Below are positions 21,174 to 32,836 of a stretch of DNA of 64,000 nt, one piece after another. The translations under genes and the position numbers were made by a program. The stretch is from Corylus avellana. Lineage: Eukaryota > Streptophyta > Magnoliopsida > Fagales > Betulaceae. The notes under the pieces were generated by a model. It was not told where the DNA came from. It ran no database searches and was given only the letters and a program-made list of their open reading frames with translations. Numbering within the stretch: the first letter of the stretch is position 1; each line of letters opens with the position of its first letter. The stretch covers positions 28,666,771 to 28,730,770 of the forward strand of contig NC_081543.1 of assembly GCF_901000735.1 (NCBI RefSeq). The letters are read 5' to 3'.

Positions 21174-24100
21174 TTTGATAAACGCCTTGGTTATAGATTC
21201 AGTAATGATTATGTCAAAACACGAGCAAATCATCCTTACTCCCAACTGCAGCAGGTGTTCAAGCATGTGGTATTGTGTTGATGTTGGAGACATTCTTTTC
21301 CTATTTAACCTTTGAAAACTTCTAAAACTATTGTCCCTGGATTTATGGAACTTTACTGACAGATAATGGAACCTGCAGGGCATAGGGGCTGTTGTGGGAG
21401 CCATATCACGCAATCTTCATGAACTTCAGGACCGTCAAGGAAGCTACTTATCAATATATGATCATCCTTCCCTTCCCCTTCAGGTTTCTGTTGCATATAC
21501 TCGAAGCAACCTGCTCAAATTTTCATGGGTTTTTTCAGTGTGTTTTCTCACTCCCTGTTGCAAACACATACACACACACACACACACATGTATTTGGCTG
21601 GGAGGCAGTCATAAAGCTGGTGAGTTACTATGGTATTTACTAGGTTATTTAATCTGCAGTATCCTGTCGTTGATTCAATAAAAGCAGCAGTGGACAGGTT
21701 AACCCACTCAACAAATTTCCTCAACTTTTTGGCGCAACATGCACTCATTATGCCAGAAGAGCTACCTCCTCCTCCTATTGAGGAACGGGTTGATGATAAG
21801 GAATACCATTTTATGTCACTTCTCTTGAACTTGGCGAACACATTTCTTTATATGGTCAATACATATATTGTTGTCCCTACAGCAGATGACTACTCCATGA
21901 GCCTTGGAGCTGCAGCAACAGTTTGTGGCATTGTGATTGGGGCAATGGCAGTTGCACAGGTTTTTTCATCAGTGTATTTTAGTGCGTGGTCAAATAAATC
22001 ATACTTCAAACCTCTTGTATTTAGCAGTATAGTTCTTTTCGTGGGAAACATCATGTACGCATTGGCTTATGATCTCAATTCAATAGCAGTTCTCCTAATC
22101 GGTCGTCTTTTCTGTGGGTAAGTAGTCTTATTCTTCTTCTTGTGTCACTGCTTGATAGGAATAACTTCATGCATGTGCTTTTGTGCATTTTTTTGAGACT
22201 GATCTTTACATGCTAGCATGAGGCATGCAAACATGCTGATTAGGAAATCTAAGCTTTTAAATTTTTTTTGCAGCTATGCTTAATAAAAATGTCTTGAAGT
22301 TTGTGTTCTGTGTTAACTTACATACCATACACAGACAACCATACACAAAGAGACATGCATATATTTCTATCAGTTATTATCAAATCAGATTGGTCATATA
22401 TGCAGACACACATACACAGAGAGATGTGCACGTGTTTTGAGGAGAAATTTAACTGGTGTTAGGACTTCGAGCCTATACAGAACTTGTGTACCCAAATTAT
22501 CGGCTTTACAACATAAAGGGATTGATTATTAAAACAAAGCATGACAGGACATAGCTTTTCTCCCATAGCAAGTAGAAAAATTTTCATTTCACCAAACTGT
22601 TTTGCTATTGTTGTAGATTTATGTTGCTATGAAAATACATGCAACAAGATTTGTTTCTTCTCTGTTATTGAGGCACACCATATTGCTAATTGTCTGGTCA
22701 CAAGAAACTTGAAACCATTTAGTGGTTATAGAAAAGACTCGAAGTTCATTTTTGTCATACTGGAGTGCAGTACCTGATCTTAAATTATTATTAGAAGACT
22801 CAAATTTAACTTCAAGCTAGAAATAGTATAAGGTGGTAAGATTTAGAGATTCTATTATATTTATACTTCGTTATATGTATTAACAAAGTCACACTTTACA
22901 AATTGCAGACTGGGTTCTGCCCGAGCTGTTAACCGGAGGTATATTAGTGACTGCGTGCCACTGAAATACCGCATGCAAGCATCAGCGGGTTTTGTTAGTG
23001 CCAGCGCTCTCGGAATGGCTTGTGGTCCTGCTCTAGGTGGTTTTCTTCAAACTAATTTCAGGATCTACAAGCTTACGTTCAATGAAGAGACTTTGCCTGG
23101 CTGGGTTATGGCTGTTGCCTGGCTTGTATACTTAATTTGGTTGTGTATCTCATTTAAAGAACCTTCTCGTGAGATTGAGGAGAATAGTATACGACAGGAA
23201 TCTAATGCTGGTATGTTCATTTATATGGTGCTACTTTTTGGTTGAGATCTTGCACATATCCAATCCTGTCAATGTACGTTAGATCATTCTTAAGCTGAAT
23301 GGAAGCATTAACACTTTAATGTGACCATAGCTATTCGAATAGTTTTCTTTTAGAAATTATTTTGACATTGTAGAAACTTTAAAAATTAGTTAAATTCCAA
23401 AAGACACAATCAATCTGTAAATCGCTTGGTGATTTACTTGTTGATCATTTTTTTGAAGTAACAAAAACTGTCACTTTTAACAATAATGTTCTCTTAGAAA
23501 TGTTTAGAAACGTTTATTCTGATGGTGGACTTTGGATGACAGAAGCAATAGAGAATGATTCACTTGAGAGCGGACCTAAACAACCATTGCTTATTAGTTC
23601 AGAAGACAAGCAACAAGATGAAGATGGGGAGCAAGAATGTGATGAAGATGGGGAGCAAGAATGTGATGAAAGTGAAGAAGTTTGTGAGGATTCTCACCGC
23701 GCAGCTACTTCAATTAGATCAGCATATAGACTACTTACTCCCTCTGTAAAGGTATTTAAATGACTCTGAACTTTATATGACTTTCTGAAAAATTGATAAA
23801 ATAAGGTATACCTTTGATATTGCCATTTAAATGAAAAATAACTTCATAGTTGCCATACAGACATGGTTTTGTTTTTTAAAAAGGATAAATATTGTTCTTT
23901 TATCTTTCCTCCTTTTTTCTTAAAAAAAAGAAGGTTGAAATACATTTTTACTAGATTGCCAAAAAATATTTATGTCGATGGATTTATAAACTTGTTAATC
24001 AGCTGAGTGTCAATATTGCTACTTCACTTATTCTTTAGAATGCAGCTAGAATTCCAGTTGCGTGTGAAATATAATTAGAAGTTGGATATGTTCTTCTGCT

Positions 24101-27100
24101 TCTTTATTAGAATTTGGTATGCTAATATGCTTTACTCAAACGCATAGTTTAGATGAATTATGCGATCAGATTTCACATCCTGCATCAGGAACTTTTGTTT
24201 TTAATTCAGCTCGGTGAAGTGGAACCGCACCAATGAATTTGCTTCTTGCATTATTTGACTTATTCAAGATAATAGAGAATTACAATTGAGCTGCTGTTGA
24301 TTAAACAACTAAGATCCTCCCAATTATCTTCTGGTCACTGTCATGTAGTTTATTACTCCAAGCCAGTAGATTGAGTTAAAATCATTGAGAAGTTTTTTTT
24401 TTTTTTTTTTCTCTCTCTCTAAATCTTCTTCTCAATTGTATATTTTCTGCCATTAATCATTGGTTGGAGCTGAAACTCTACAAACTTCTGCACTATGTAT
24501 AATTGAAACTCTATGGTTCATCAGGTACAGTTATTGATATATTTCATGCTCAAATACGCAATGGAGATTTTACTTTCAGAATCTAGTGTCATTACCACAT
24601 ACTACTTTCAGTGGTCCACGAGCACAGTGGCGATTTTTCTTTTTTGCGTTGGCCTCACGGTTCTTCCAGTAAACATTGTTGTTGGAAACTACATTAGCAA
24701 TATGTTTGAAGACAGGTAATTAGTAACGTGCTTTTGATCTCTAGTTTCTGTAATGCATTTAGTATCATTAATTTCTCCTGCCTCCACACTCACACGCAAA
24801 AGAAGTATGCGATCTAAAGTTCTGGATATGTTTCCCATAAACTGTTGATGCGATAATTCTCATTATTATGATTGCAGGCAAATCTTAATGGCATCTGAAA
24901 TTATGGTTTGTATAGGCGTACTCCTGAGCTTCCATATATTTAGTCCATACACTGTGGCACAGTATGTCTGTTCAGGACTCATAATGTTTGTTTTTGCCGA
25001 AGTACTTGAAGGTGAGATATTGTTAAGTTTAATTACTTTGTTATTTATGGTAAGTGTCAAAATTCGGATTTGCATGAAAAGAGGAGGAAAAAAAAAACTG
25101 TTTGTAAGAGAGAGAAGAGGCGTGGAAAAACAAGAATGAATTTCATTAATTCTTAAGACCTTTCTGATACCATATGAAGATTAGGATTTGTCCAAAAAGG
25201 GGCTTCAAATTTGGCCAAATCAACTTTGGTTCCGGTAGGTGATGTGGATAATGTGGGTGATTTGGCTGGTGTCTTGGGTTGTGGTACGACCTCTTTGCCT
25301 TTGAAATATCTAGGTCTCCCTTTGGGGGCTTGCTTTAAGGCCAAGTCTATTTGGGATGACACTATGGAAAAGATTAATCGCAGGTTGGCAAGTTGGAAAA
25401 TGATGTATCTTTCTAAGGGGGGTAGGGTCACTCTTATTAAGAGTACTCTCTCTAATCTTCCTACTTATTTTTTGTTTCTCTTCCCTTTACCTGTTTTTGT
25501 GGCCAAAGTGTATAGAGTAGCTTCAATGTGATTTTTTATGGGGTGGGTTAAGTGAAGAGTTTAAGTATCATCTGGTTAGTTGGGACAAGGTTTGTTCTCC
25601 TATCTCTGAGGGTGGGTTAGGGATCAAGAACCTGAGAGTGTTCAATCGAGCTTTGTTAGGGAAGTAGCTGTGGCGTTATGCACATGAGAGAGAGACCTGG
25701 TGGAGAATTGTCGTGGACACCAAGTTTGGTTCTGAGTGGGGTTGTTGACACTCTGTTGATACATTTAGGTCGCATGGGGTGGGGCTCATGAGGTATATTA
25801 GTAGGGGGTGGCGGTTGTTTTCTTGCCACACCAGATTTGATCTAGGTGATGGGTCCAAAATCAAATTCTGGAATGATGTGTGGTGTGGAGCCTCGACATT
25901 TAAGGAAGTTTTTCCAGGCACAACATAGCTAGTGTGAAGAATGTGTCTATTGCTGCTAACATGGATTTTACGAGTGGGTCCCTTCAATGGAATGTTAGTT
26001 TCATTTGGTTGGTTCACAATTGGGAACTGGAAGTGCTAGCTTCGTTCTATACTTTGTTGTATTCCCATAGAATGAGAAGGGAAAGGGAGGACAAAATTCG
26101 GAGGGTTTTGCCTAGTAAGTGGAAATTCGATGTTAGATCATTCTATAATATTCTTACAATCAAAGAGGCTAGTCCTTTTCCTTGGAAGAGTATTTGGAAT
26201 ACAAAGGCCCATTCGAGAGTGGCTTTCTTCATTTGGACAGCAGTGTTAGGAAAGATTATTACCATTGACAATCTTAGAAAGAGAAATCTTATTGTGATCA
26301 ACAGATGTTGCTTGTGCAAATCGGATGGGGAGTCTATTGATCATTTTCTTCTTCACTATGAGATTGCCTTTTCTTTATGGCATGCTATTTTCAGTCGGTT
26401 TGGGTTGTCGTGGGTCATGCCTTGTAGTGTGGCGGGTTTGTTTGATTGTTGGTGGTTAGGAGGTCGTTCTCGGAGTGCTATTGTGTGTAAAATGGTTCCT
26501 CTCTGCCTCATGTGGTGCTTATGGTTAGAAAGGAATGCGAGATGCTTTGAGGACCTCTAAGAGACCCTTGGAGGAGCTCACGCGGCCTTCTTTTATACTA
26601 TTTTCACTTTGACAGCAGCTTGGCTCGCCCCATTAGTTATTTTGATTTCCTTGTTCTTTTTTCTTCTTATAGTTAGGTGTTTCTCTTGTGTACTTCCTGT
26701 ATACTAGGGTTGCGCTCTTCTATGCTTTTTGATATATAATCATTACTTAGCAAACAAAAAAATCTATATATATACACACACATGAGGGAAAAATTACAAA
26801 AAAACAAGAAGTCAGAAACACCCTTTTTCCCTTTCAATACAATAATACATTTCTAACGATGACATGTATGAGAAGAGGAAAACTGCACATGATAAATCAC
26901 CAAATTCCAATAAAATTAAATATTTGAAATAAATCAATGCAGTTTAGTACAAGCAGAGGAAGTGATCTTCTAAAGATGTTTTGTTTTTTGTTGGGCGAGG
27001 AGTATAATTCCTCGATCTCTGTGAATATTTGAATGTGCTCCTGAGTTCTTTTAGATCCTGACCATATTATATTATGACTTTCCTCTATCCTTGATCCAGG

Positions 27101-27338
27101 TGTTAACTTGGCACTCCTTTCTCGGGTCATGTCGTCCCGGCTTTCCCGTGGAACCTATAATGGTGGACTACTATCAACAGAAGCTGGGACAATTGCACGA
27201 GTGATCGCAGATGGCACGATAACCTTGGCCGGATACTTGGGGAATAGTCGACTCTTGAATGCCACCCTGCTTCCTTCACTCGTCATTTGCGTATCCTCCA
27301 TTATTGCCACCTGCTACACCTACAACTCTCTCTATTGA
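21174..27338 (+). CDS. SPX-MFS: SPX-MFS vacuolar phosphate transporter, right copy, 5'-truncated
   Basis: Eight in-phase exons: 21174-21269 (FDKRLGYRF...[11 protein letters not shown], end of the SPX domain), 21379-21483 ([16 protein letters not shown]), 21660-22117, 22909-23210, 23543-23751, 24525-24715, 24878-25011 and 27100-27338. Together they give 577 codons plus stop; the family is usually about 700 residues. The MFS part is present, including the hydrophilic central loop (23543-23751), which carries a 24-base tandem duplication coding DEDGEQEC twice. The N-terminal 120 or so residues, which hold most of the inositol-polyphosphate-sensing SPX domain, are not found upstream: the sequence there is transposon and block B. 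The acceptor at 21172-21173 is my best guess. No stop or frameshift is visible, so the gene decayed little or is recent; without exon 1 or promoter it may be silent, or make an MFS protein without working SPX control. Confidence 0.85.
21571..21588. repeat. (CA)n microsatellite in SPX-MFS intron
   Basis: Nine CA units in the intron between the exons at 21379 and 21660. Confidence 0.9.
25172..26765 (+). mobile_element. 5'-truncated LINE remnant in SPX-MFS intron, right copy
   Basis: Counterpart of 476-2060 at the same intron position. It keeps a longer open stretch over the zf-RVT-like region (25934-26560) because it lacks the left copy's frameshift near 1530, but has its own changes, including a stop near 25748 and a small deletion near 25918. 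The shared insertion predates the duplication. Confidence 0.8.
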
Positions 27339-29058
27339 TTCGTAACTTCTATCAATCAGGTATATCCAGGCAGCGTATTCCCAGTCCCCATTAATATGCT
27401 CAATTTCTTCATTATTTTGTTTCTCAAGTATCATTGCTGTATATTGTAAGAAAACAAGCTCATTGATTTTCTTTTAATAAATCATTAGTCCTCTTGCTAT
27501 GGAGGTACTTAAAGTTGCAAGTGCATGGAAACTAGGTTTGAATTATGACCCTTTGCTTTGATATCATATTAAATCATCAGTTATCCCAAAAATTTAAGTT
27601 GGGAAATAGTTGATTTAATTATTTGGTAATTTTATCTAAAAGGAAACTAAGGTTTACATTTATACCAATTGTTGCTTTGCCTACATGCTGTTACATCTTG
27701 TTTATTTGGGTTGAATGTTTGATTCATATTACTTAAAATAAAAGAAGGCCAGGTCATAGCTAGAAAACAAATCAAGAAAAAGAGAGAATTATGTTTTATA
27801 CCTTTGGTTTGAAAAGAAAGATGCAGTTATATCGGTGACAAGTCAGCCAATTGAAGTCTGATGATATTGTGATATTTTAATTTCTTAATTTTAAATATAT
27901 TTAAATAACAAAAATATAAAATGATGGATTTGAAATTTCTATCAGTTTAAATCCTACTAGTCTAATTTTTTTTTTTTTTGAATTTCAAATTCTTCGTTCA
28001 AATACCACATGAAATAATATTTACTAATTTAACATGAATGGTTATGCTCTCTAGCTTGTATTCGTGCGGTAGACAAGAAAAAAGGGTTTTCATTTGGAAA
28101 CATTGATTTGGCATTTCAATGGATCTTGAATTGAGAATTGGAAAATCCAATGCCAATTTAGATGTGGATATATAGCCCGATGCCAAAATCCATTTTTATG
28201 GATGACTAGAGTAGATTTGGAATTGACATTGACTTCCAAGTCTAAATGGACCCAAAGCCATAAATTAAATTCCAAATAAAATGTAAAAACGTGCCCTTGA
28301 AACTTCAATTATTTCAAAATTTTAAAGAGGGCTGCTAGGAGTATTACAATTTTATTACAAATCTTTTACAAATTGATGATATTTGTTTTTTCAAGTATGA
28401 TAAAAAGCATTATATCTTAGTTGTATCTAATTTTTTTTATTTAATATACGGTTCGGGGAGGCTTAGTATTAGGATTAAAGGTTTGGGCTTTGAGTTAGGA
28501 TTAAGGAGTATGGTTTTTCTTTTAAGATTTTTAGGGTTCAGAGCTTTTAAAGGTTTTTAGGGTTTAGTGTTCTTTGAGGTTTTAGGAAATTTTAATTATG
28601 TGATAACCATGAAGTTGGATCAAAGTCGCCCATTTAAACATATAAGATTTTTAATAAAAATTACATCCCACCGCCAAAGATATAACAATAATTGTAATTT
28701 TTCAAAATGATTAAGATTATTTAGAATTCTTAAAGTTTTTCAGTCGTTAATGGTTGTCTTCATTAGCCTTTTGAATTTTAATGGATGCCTTACTTAAAAA
28801 CCAAAATAAATAAATAAAAGAACAGAAAGGAAGGAAAAAAAAAAAAAAAGAAAAAAAAAATCTGACAACATACTATTTTTTTAATTTAATTTTTAATGTT
28901 AGTATAGTCACTCACTTTTTTTTTTTTTTTTTTTTGGCCCATCAAAAGTTCATTGGGCATATGTGGGTTATAGTGCATTACTAAAGGTGTAAAGATATGC
29001 GCAACTTAATTCATTGGGACATGTCCCATCTTCCCCCACCTTCCACCCTCCCTCTACC
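27339..29058. other. 3' flank of right SPX-MFS gene
   Basis: Colinear with 2623-4877 but without the 570-bp foldback (empty site near 28265). AT-rich, no gene. The left part is probably 3' UTR. Confidence 0.6.
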
Positions 29059-29289
29059 NNNNNNNNNNNNNNNNNNNNNNNNNNNNNNNNNNNNNNNNNN
29101 NNNNNNNNNNNNNNNNNNNNNNNNNNNNNNNNNNNNNNNNNNNNNNNNNNNNNNNNNNNNNNNNNNNNNNNNNNNNNNNNNNNNNNNNNNNNNNNNNNNN
29201 NNNNNNNNNNNNNNNNNNNNNNNNNNNNNNNNNNNNNNNNNNNNNNNNNNNNNNNNNNNNNNNNNNNNNNNNNNNNNNNNNNNNNNNNN
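29059..29289. other. Assembly gap, 231 N
   Basis: Run of N. The left copy has only about 100 bases between the same flanking sequences (4896-4996), so the true missing sequence may be shorter than the gap, unless it holds a right-copy-specific insertion. Confidence 0.95.
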
Positions 29290-29443
29290 GAGTTAATAGT
29301 AATTCAGGTCTTGCTCTTTAAAGTTGCTGCCATCTTCCGGCTTACATTGAAGTTGCCAGTCTAATATCCCTCCATTGTGTTAGATTTCAATTATATATAG
29401 CTGATCATTGGTTTGAATGATTACTTTAATTGAATGATCAAGG

Positions 29444-29595
29444 GTAGTGGTTCAGTGGCTTCAAGGTAATTTTTATGTGGTTAGGTAAATACTATAACAT
29501 GAGTTCGACTCTCGCAATGAAAATTATCAATGTAGCGCTTGTGGTCCCATCATCCTACATTTTTTACTTAGGAAAAAAAAAAAAAAAAACACCCT
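29444..29595 (+). mobile_element. SINE-like element, right copy
   Basis: Counterpart of 5145-5300: same GAGTTCGACTCTC B-box-like motif, A-rich tail at about 29573-29590. Tentative. Confidence 0.35.
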
Positions 29596-29652
29596 GGGTA
29601 ATGGTCTATGGAGACCAAAAATAGAAACATGTTTGATAAGTACACTTTTGAC

Positions 29653-31039
29653 CCAATGATCCTATAATAAGGTTCAAGACTATTTTATTTCCGAAAAAGA
29701 TGGCGTAAGAAAAACGGTTAAATATATTTAAGTTTCTTGAACTTTCAACTATTTTCAAAAAAGCCACACAAACCAACAAGTGTGACACTTGGATACATTA
29801 AATTACAATTTTGAGCCAAATAAGTCACTCCGTTAACTTTGACAGTTAGATTGGATGGAAAAATATTTCTTTTCCTATAATACTCTTATTTTCTTAAAAT
29901 CCAATTTTAAAAAAACCGCAACACAACCCAAGGGTGGTTCGCCCACTTTAATATATTTTTTTTCTAAAATAGTCTTTTTTTATACTGATTAATAATTATA
30001 AATAGTAAATTTGAATTTTCAATGATCAAAGTGAGCATTTTCAAAAAAAATTGGTCAAATTTGATTTTTTTTTTTTTTTTAATCCATTCTAACTATCAAT
30101 AGTAATATAATGATTTTCTGTCACAAAATAATAAGTATCCCGTTTATTATGTCATAAATTATTTTTAAAAATGAAAATGACTGATAATTTAAAAATTCAA
30201 AAATATTTACCTTAAAAAAAAAAACAAAAAGCTTTATCATTGTGATGCGAGATGTACTTTATTCGAGAAAAGACGGCGAAACTGTAAAGTCATGCTATTT
30301 ATGAGAATTTAAATTTGTCGTGCTACCCAGGCGTTATATTTGTGACACACTGTCACACTCGTATTTCAATTACTTTAATAAACTATAAAGGAAGAAAAAG
30401 CAGCTTTGGAAAACTGGCCCAAAAGAAAGAGAATGGGGGGCCCATCTCTTTTATTATCATAACCAACAATTCAGATTCCAGCAATCTGATGTTTCAATTA
30501 CTAGCAAAAAAATTAATAATTAATGAGGTCTGTCTATTCAGTGAGCTGTTCGAGATTTATTCAAGTAAATAATTTCAAAAAAATTTTATTTTTTATATTT
30601 ATTGTTTAAATTATATTTTCATCGGAGAAGTTCGAGGCTTTGGGATTCAGATATTTTAAATTTAAAAAAATTCTAGGGGATCTCAAGCTGAAGCTTTGTG
30701 AAATTAGGATGATTTTCATTTCATTTAAACCGGTGAATATCCAGTTAGTTATAATGGATGAGTATTTTTGTCCCTACAAATAATAAAAATATAAAAATAT
30801 CCATTCACTACAACTAACTGAAATCTAAAAAGGATCGGGCTTTGTGAGTTTTTCCTTTCCATACAAAAGGGAGATAGAGGTTGCTGTAATTAATTCGGAG
30901 AACTGAAAATGCCGGCGAAGTTTTATCGGAATCCATCTAACAGTTAATGAAATTGATAAGGTTCCATTATGTAGCCACCAATTACAGCTGAACTACCTCT
31001 TCACAAGTAGTTGAATTTCATTAAATAAATTTAATTTTC

Positions 31040-31081
<42 letters not shown>

Positions 31082-32089
31082 CAATGTTTTTTTTATTTTA
31101 TTTTTCTTTTTAAAGCAAATAAAATGTAGGAGTGAGCAATGACTATTCTATTTGGGTATGCTCTTTTAAGACCGATTAGGCCGTAGCTTAACACCAGTCT
31201 TACCGAGGACTCTAGTGACACCCAAGTCAATAGATGGGCTAATAACCCCAAACGCTTTTCATTGCGAGATTCTAACTTGGGATCTAGCCCCCACTAAGAC
31301 AACCCAAGTATCACAAATGTGAATAGCTAAATATACAATGCATGGTATAATAGTCTTAATTAAAGACTCCCCAAAATATTAATCTCTTGATATTGTTAAA
31401 ACAAATAAGCAAATTAATATACAATGCATAATATGATTCCTAAAAACTCTTTCTTCTTCTGTTTTTTCTGGCCTTATGCCTTCTTATGTAGGGAGATTTC
31501 AAAAAGTTCCCACTCATATAAACACTCTTTGATTTATATGACTCAACACTCGTAGCTCATTTATGCATTATTGACAATATGAGTACTCTTCACACCTTTT
31601 TTTATTTTATTTATTTTATTTTTTAAAGAAAAATAAATCTCAGAATTGGAAGGATATATGTATATTTAAGAAATTATGTACATTGATGCATTAGATACAA
31701 GATTGCTTGAATTTCCAAATTAGAATTGATACTAATCAACCAATCATGATTTGGTGATCGGTTTTGTTTAGAGTATTACTAAGAGCACCACAACTTTTAT
31801 TAATAAGTTTTCTACAAACTGAATTTATAAATATTTATCCAGGAAAAATCAGACTTGTCGATTTAATTAGTTAATAGCCGACTTGTCAACTATACACTCT
31901 TAATTATTTAACGGACCATCACATAAATTTGTAAAAAAAAAAAAATAGTACATTTTCCTTTTATTTATACTTTCAATATGTATGATTATCATAAATATGG
32001 AAAATTTAAGCCAGATTGCTATATCCTAGAATATGGTATTTCCATGAAAACGAAACATGCATGAAAAATATACAAAAACTCAACAATGA
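29653..32089. other. Gene-poor region upstream of the HOTHEAD-like gene
   Basis: No counterpart in the left copy. AT-rich. A (TA)n run lies at 31042-31077, and 31140-31320 holds a degenerate SINE-like sequence in reverse orientation (TTCATTGCGAGATTCTAACT). I see no exon. Confidence 0.5.
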
Positions 32090-32260
32090 GAGTAATTTTA
32101 GAAGTCCCTTTTGTGTCATTCCAAGAATGATGTGGCTATTAAAATAATCATTTGATCAAAATTCAATAATGATCAATCACAAGTCCAATGATAATTTTAA
32201 TAACCACATCATTCTTAGAGGAACTCAAGAGGAATACAAAAATGACTAGTAACATTACTC
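32090..32260. mobile_element. 171-bp MITE with perfect 9-bp target duplication
   Basis: Starts GAGTAATTTTAG and ends TAACATTACTC, with internal inverted arms (AAGAATGATGTGGCTATTAAA / TTTAATAACCACATCATTCTT). Flanked on both sides by CAACAATGA (32081-32089, 32261-32269). A 9-bp duplication suggests a Mutator-type non-autonomous element. It lies about 50 bp upstream of the candidate TATA box of the next gene. Confidence 0.85.
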
Positions 32261-32308
32261 CAACAATGATGTTTACCGGCCGACCCCCATGACCTAAAAT
32301 TCAGGCCC

Positions 32309-32315
32309 TATAAAT
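32309..32315 (+). promoter_or_regulatory. Candidate TATA box of HOTHEAD-like gene
   Basis: TATAAAT in CCCTATAAATCC, followed by a (CT)n tract at 32357-32388 as often seen in plant 5' leaders. It implies a leader of roughly 490 nt, so it is only a candidate. Confidence 0.35.
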
Positions 32316-32356
32316 CCAGTTATATATTAGATACCATAAACAAAACCCAACTGCCC

Positions 32357-32389
<33 letters not shown>

Positions 32390-32390
32390 A
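32357..32390. repeat. (CT)n microsatellite in presumed 5' leader
   Basis: Pyrimidine tract between the candidate TATA box and the start codon of the HOTHEAD-like gene. Confidence 0.85.
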
Positions 32391-32836
32391 TTGATCGAGC
32401 AAATTAATAAGATAATATTATATATAAATAAAATCAGCCAATAAGCATGAGCATCTAAAAATCATCTCCTCGCTCTCTTTCTTTTACATCACTTCGTGCT
32501 ATTTGTTTTTGGCAAAAACTTGGGAGCGAGCTTCTGGGTGTCACATTTTCTGCATTTTCTTGAATCTTTGTAAGCCTTAATTTCCCAAACACATTATTTA
32601 GCTTTGTGGGCTTGTTTCGCCGACACGACCAAAGACATCTTTGTACCTCTACATTTTATCGCCGTTGAAATCGTACGAGGAAGAAGCTTTTGGTTTTTCT
32701 TCTCATCTCATATCTTATCGCCGTTGAGATCGTTCTTCTTTCAAATTATATAAGGAAGAACCTTTTCGTTTTGGTAATTCGTAGAACAAATCCCACCACA
32801 ATACATATATTATTCAAAAGGAGGTATCATTATCTC

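Noticed and set aside
32690..32836. Upstream extension of the HOTHEAD-like first exon
   Set aside because: It needs a TTG start and would bury the signal peptide; ATG 32837 gives a normal one.
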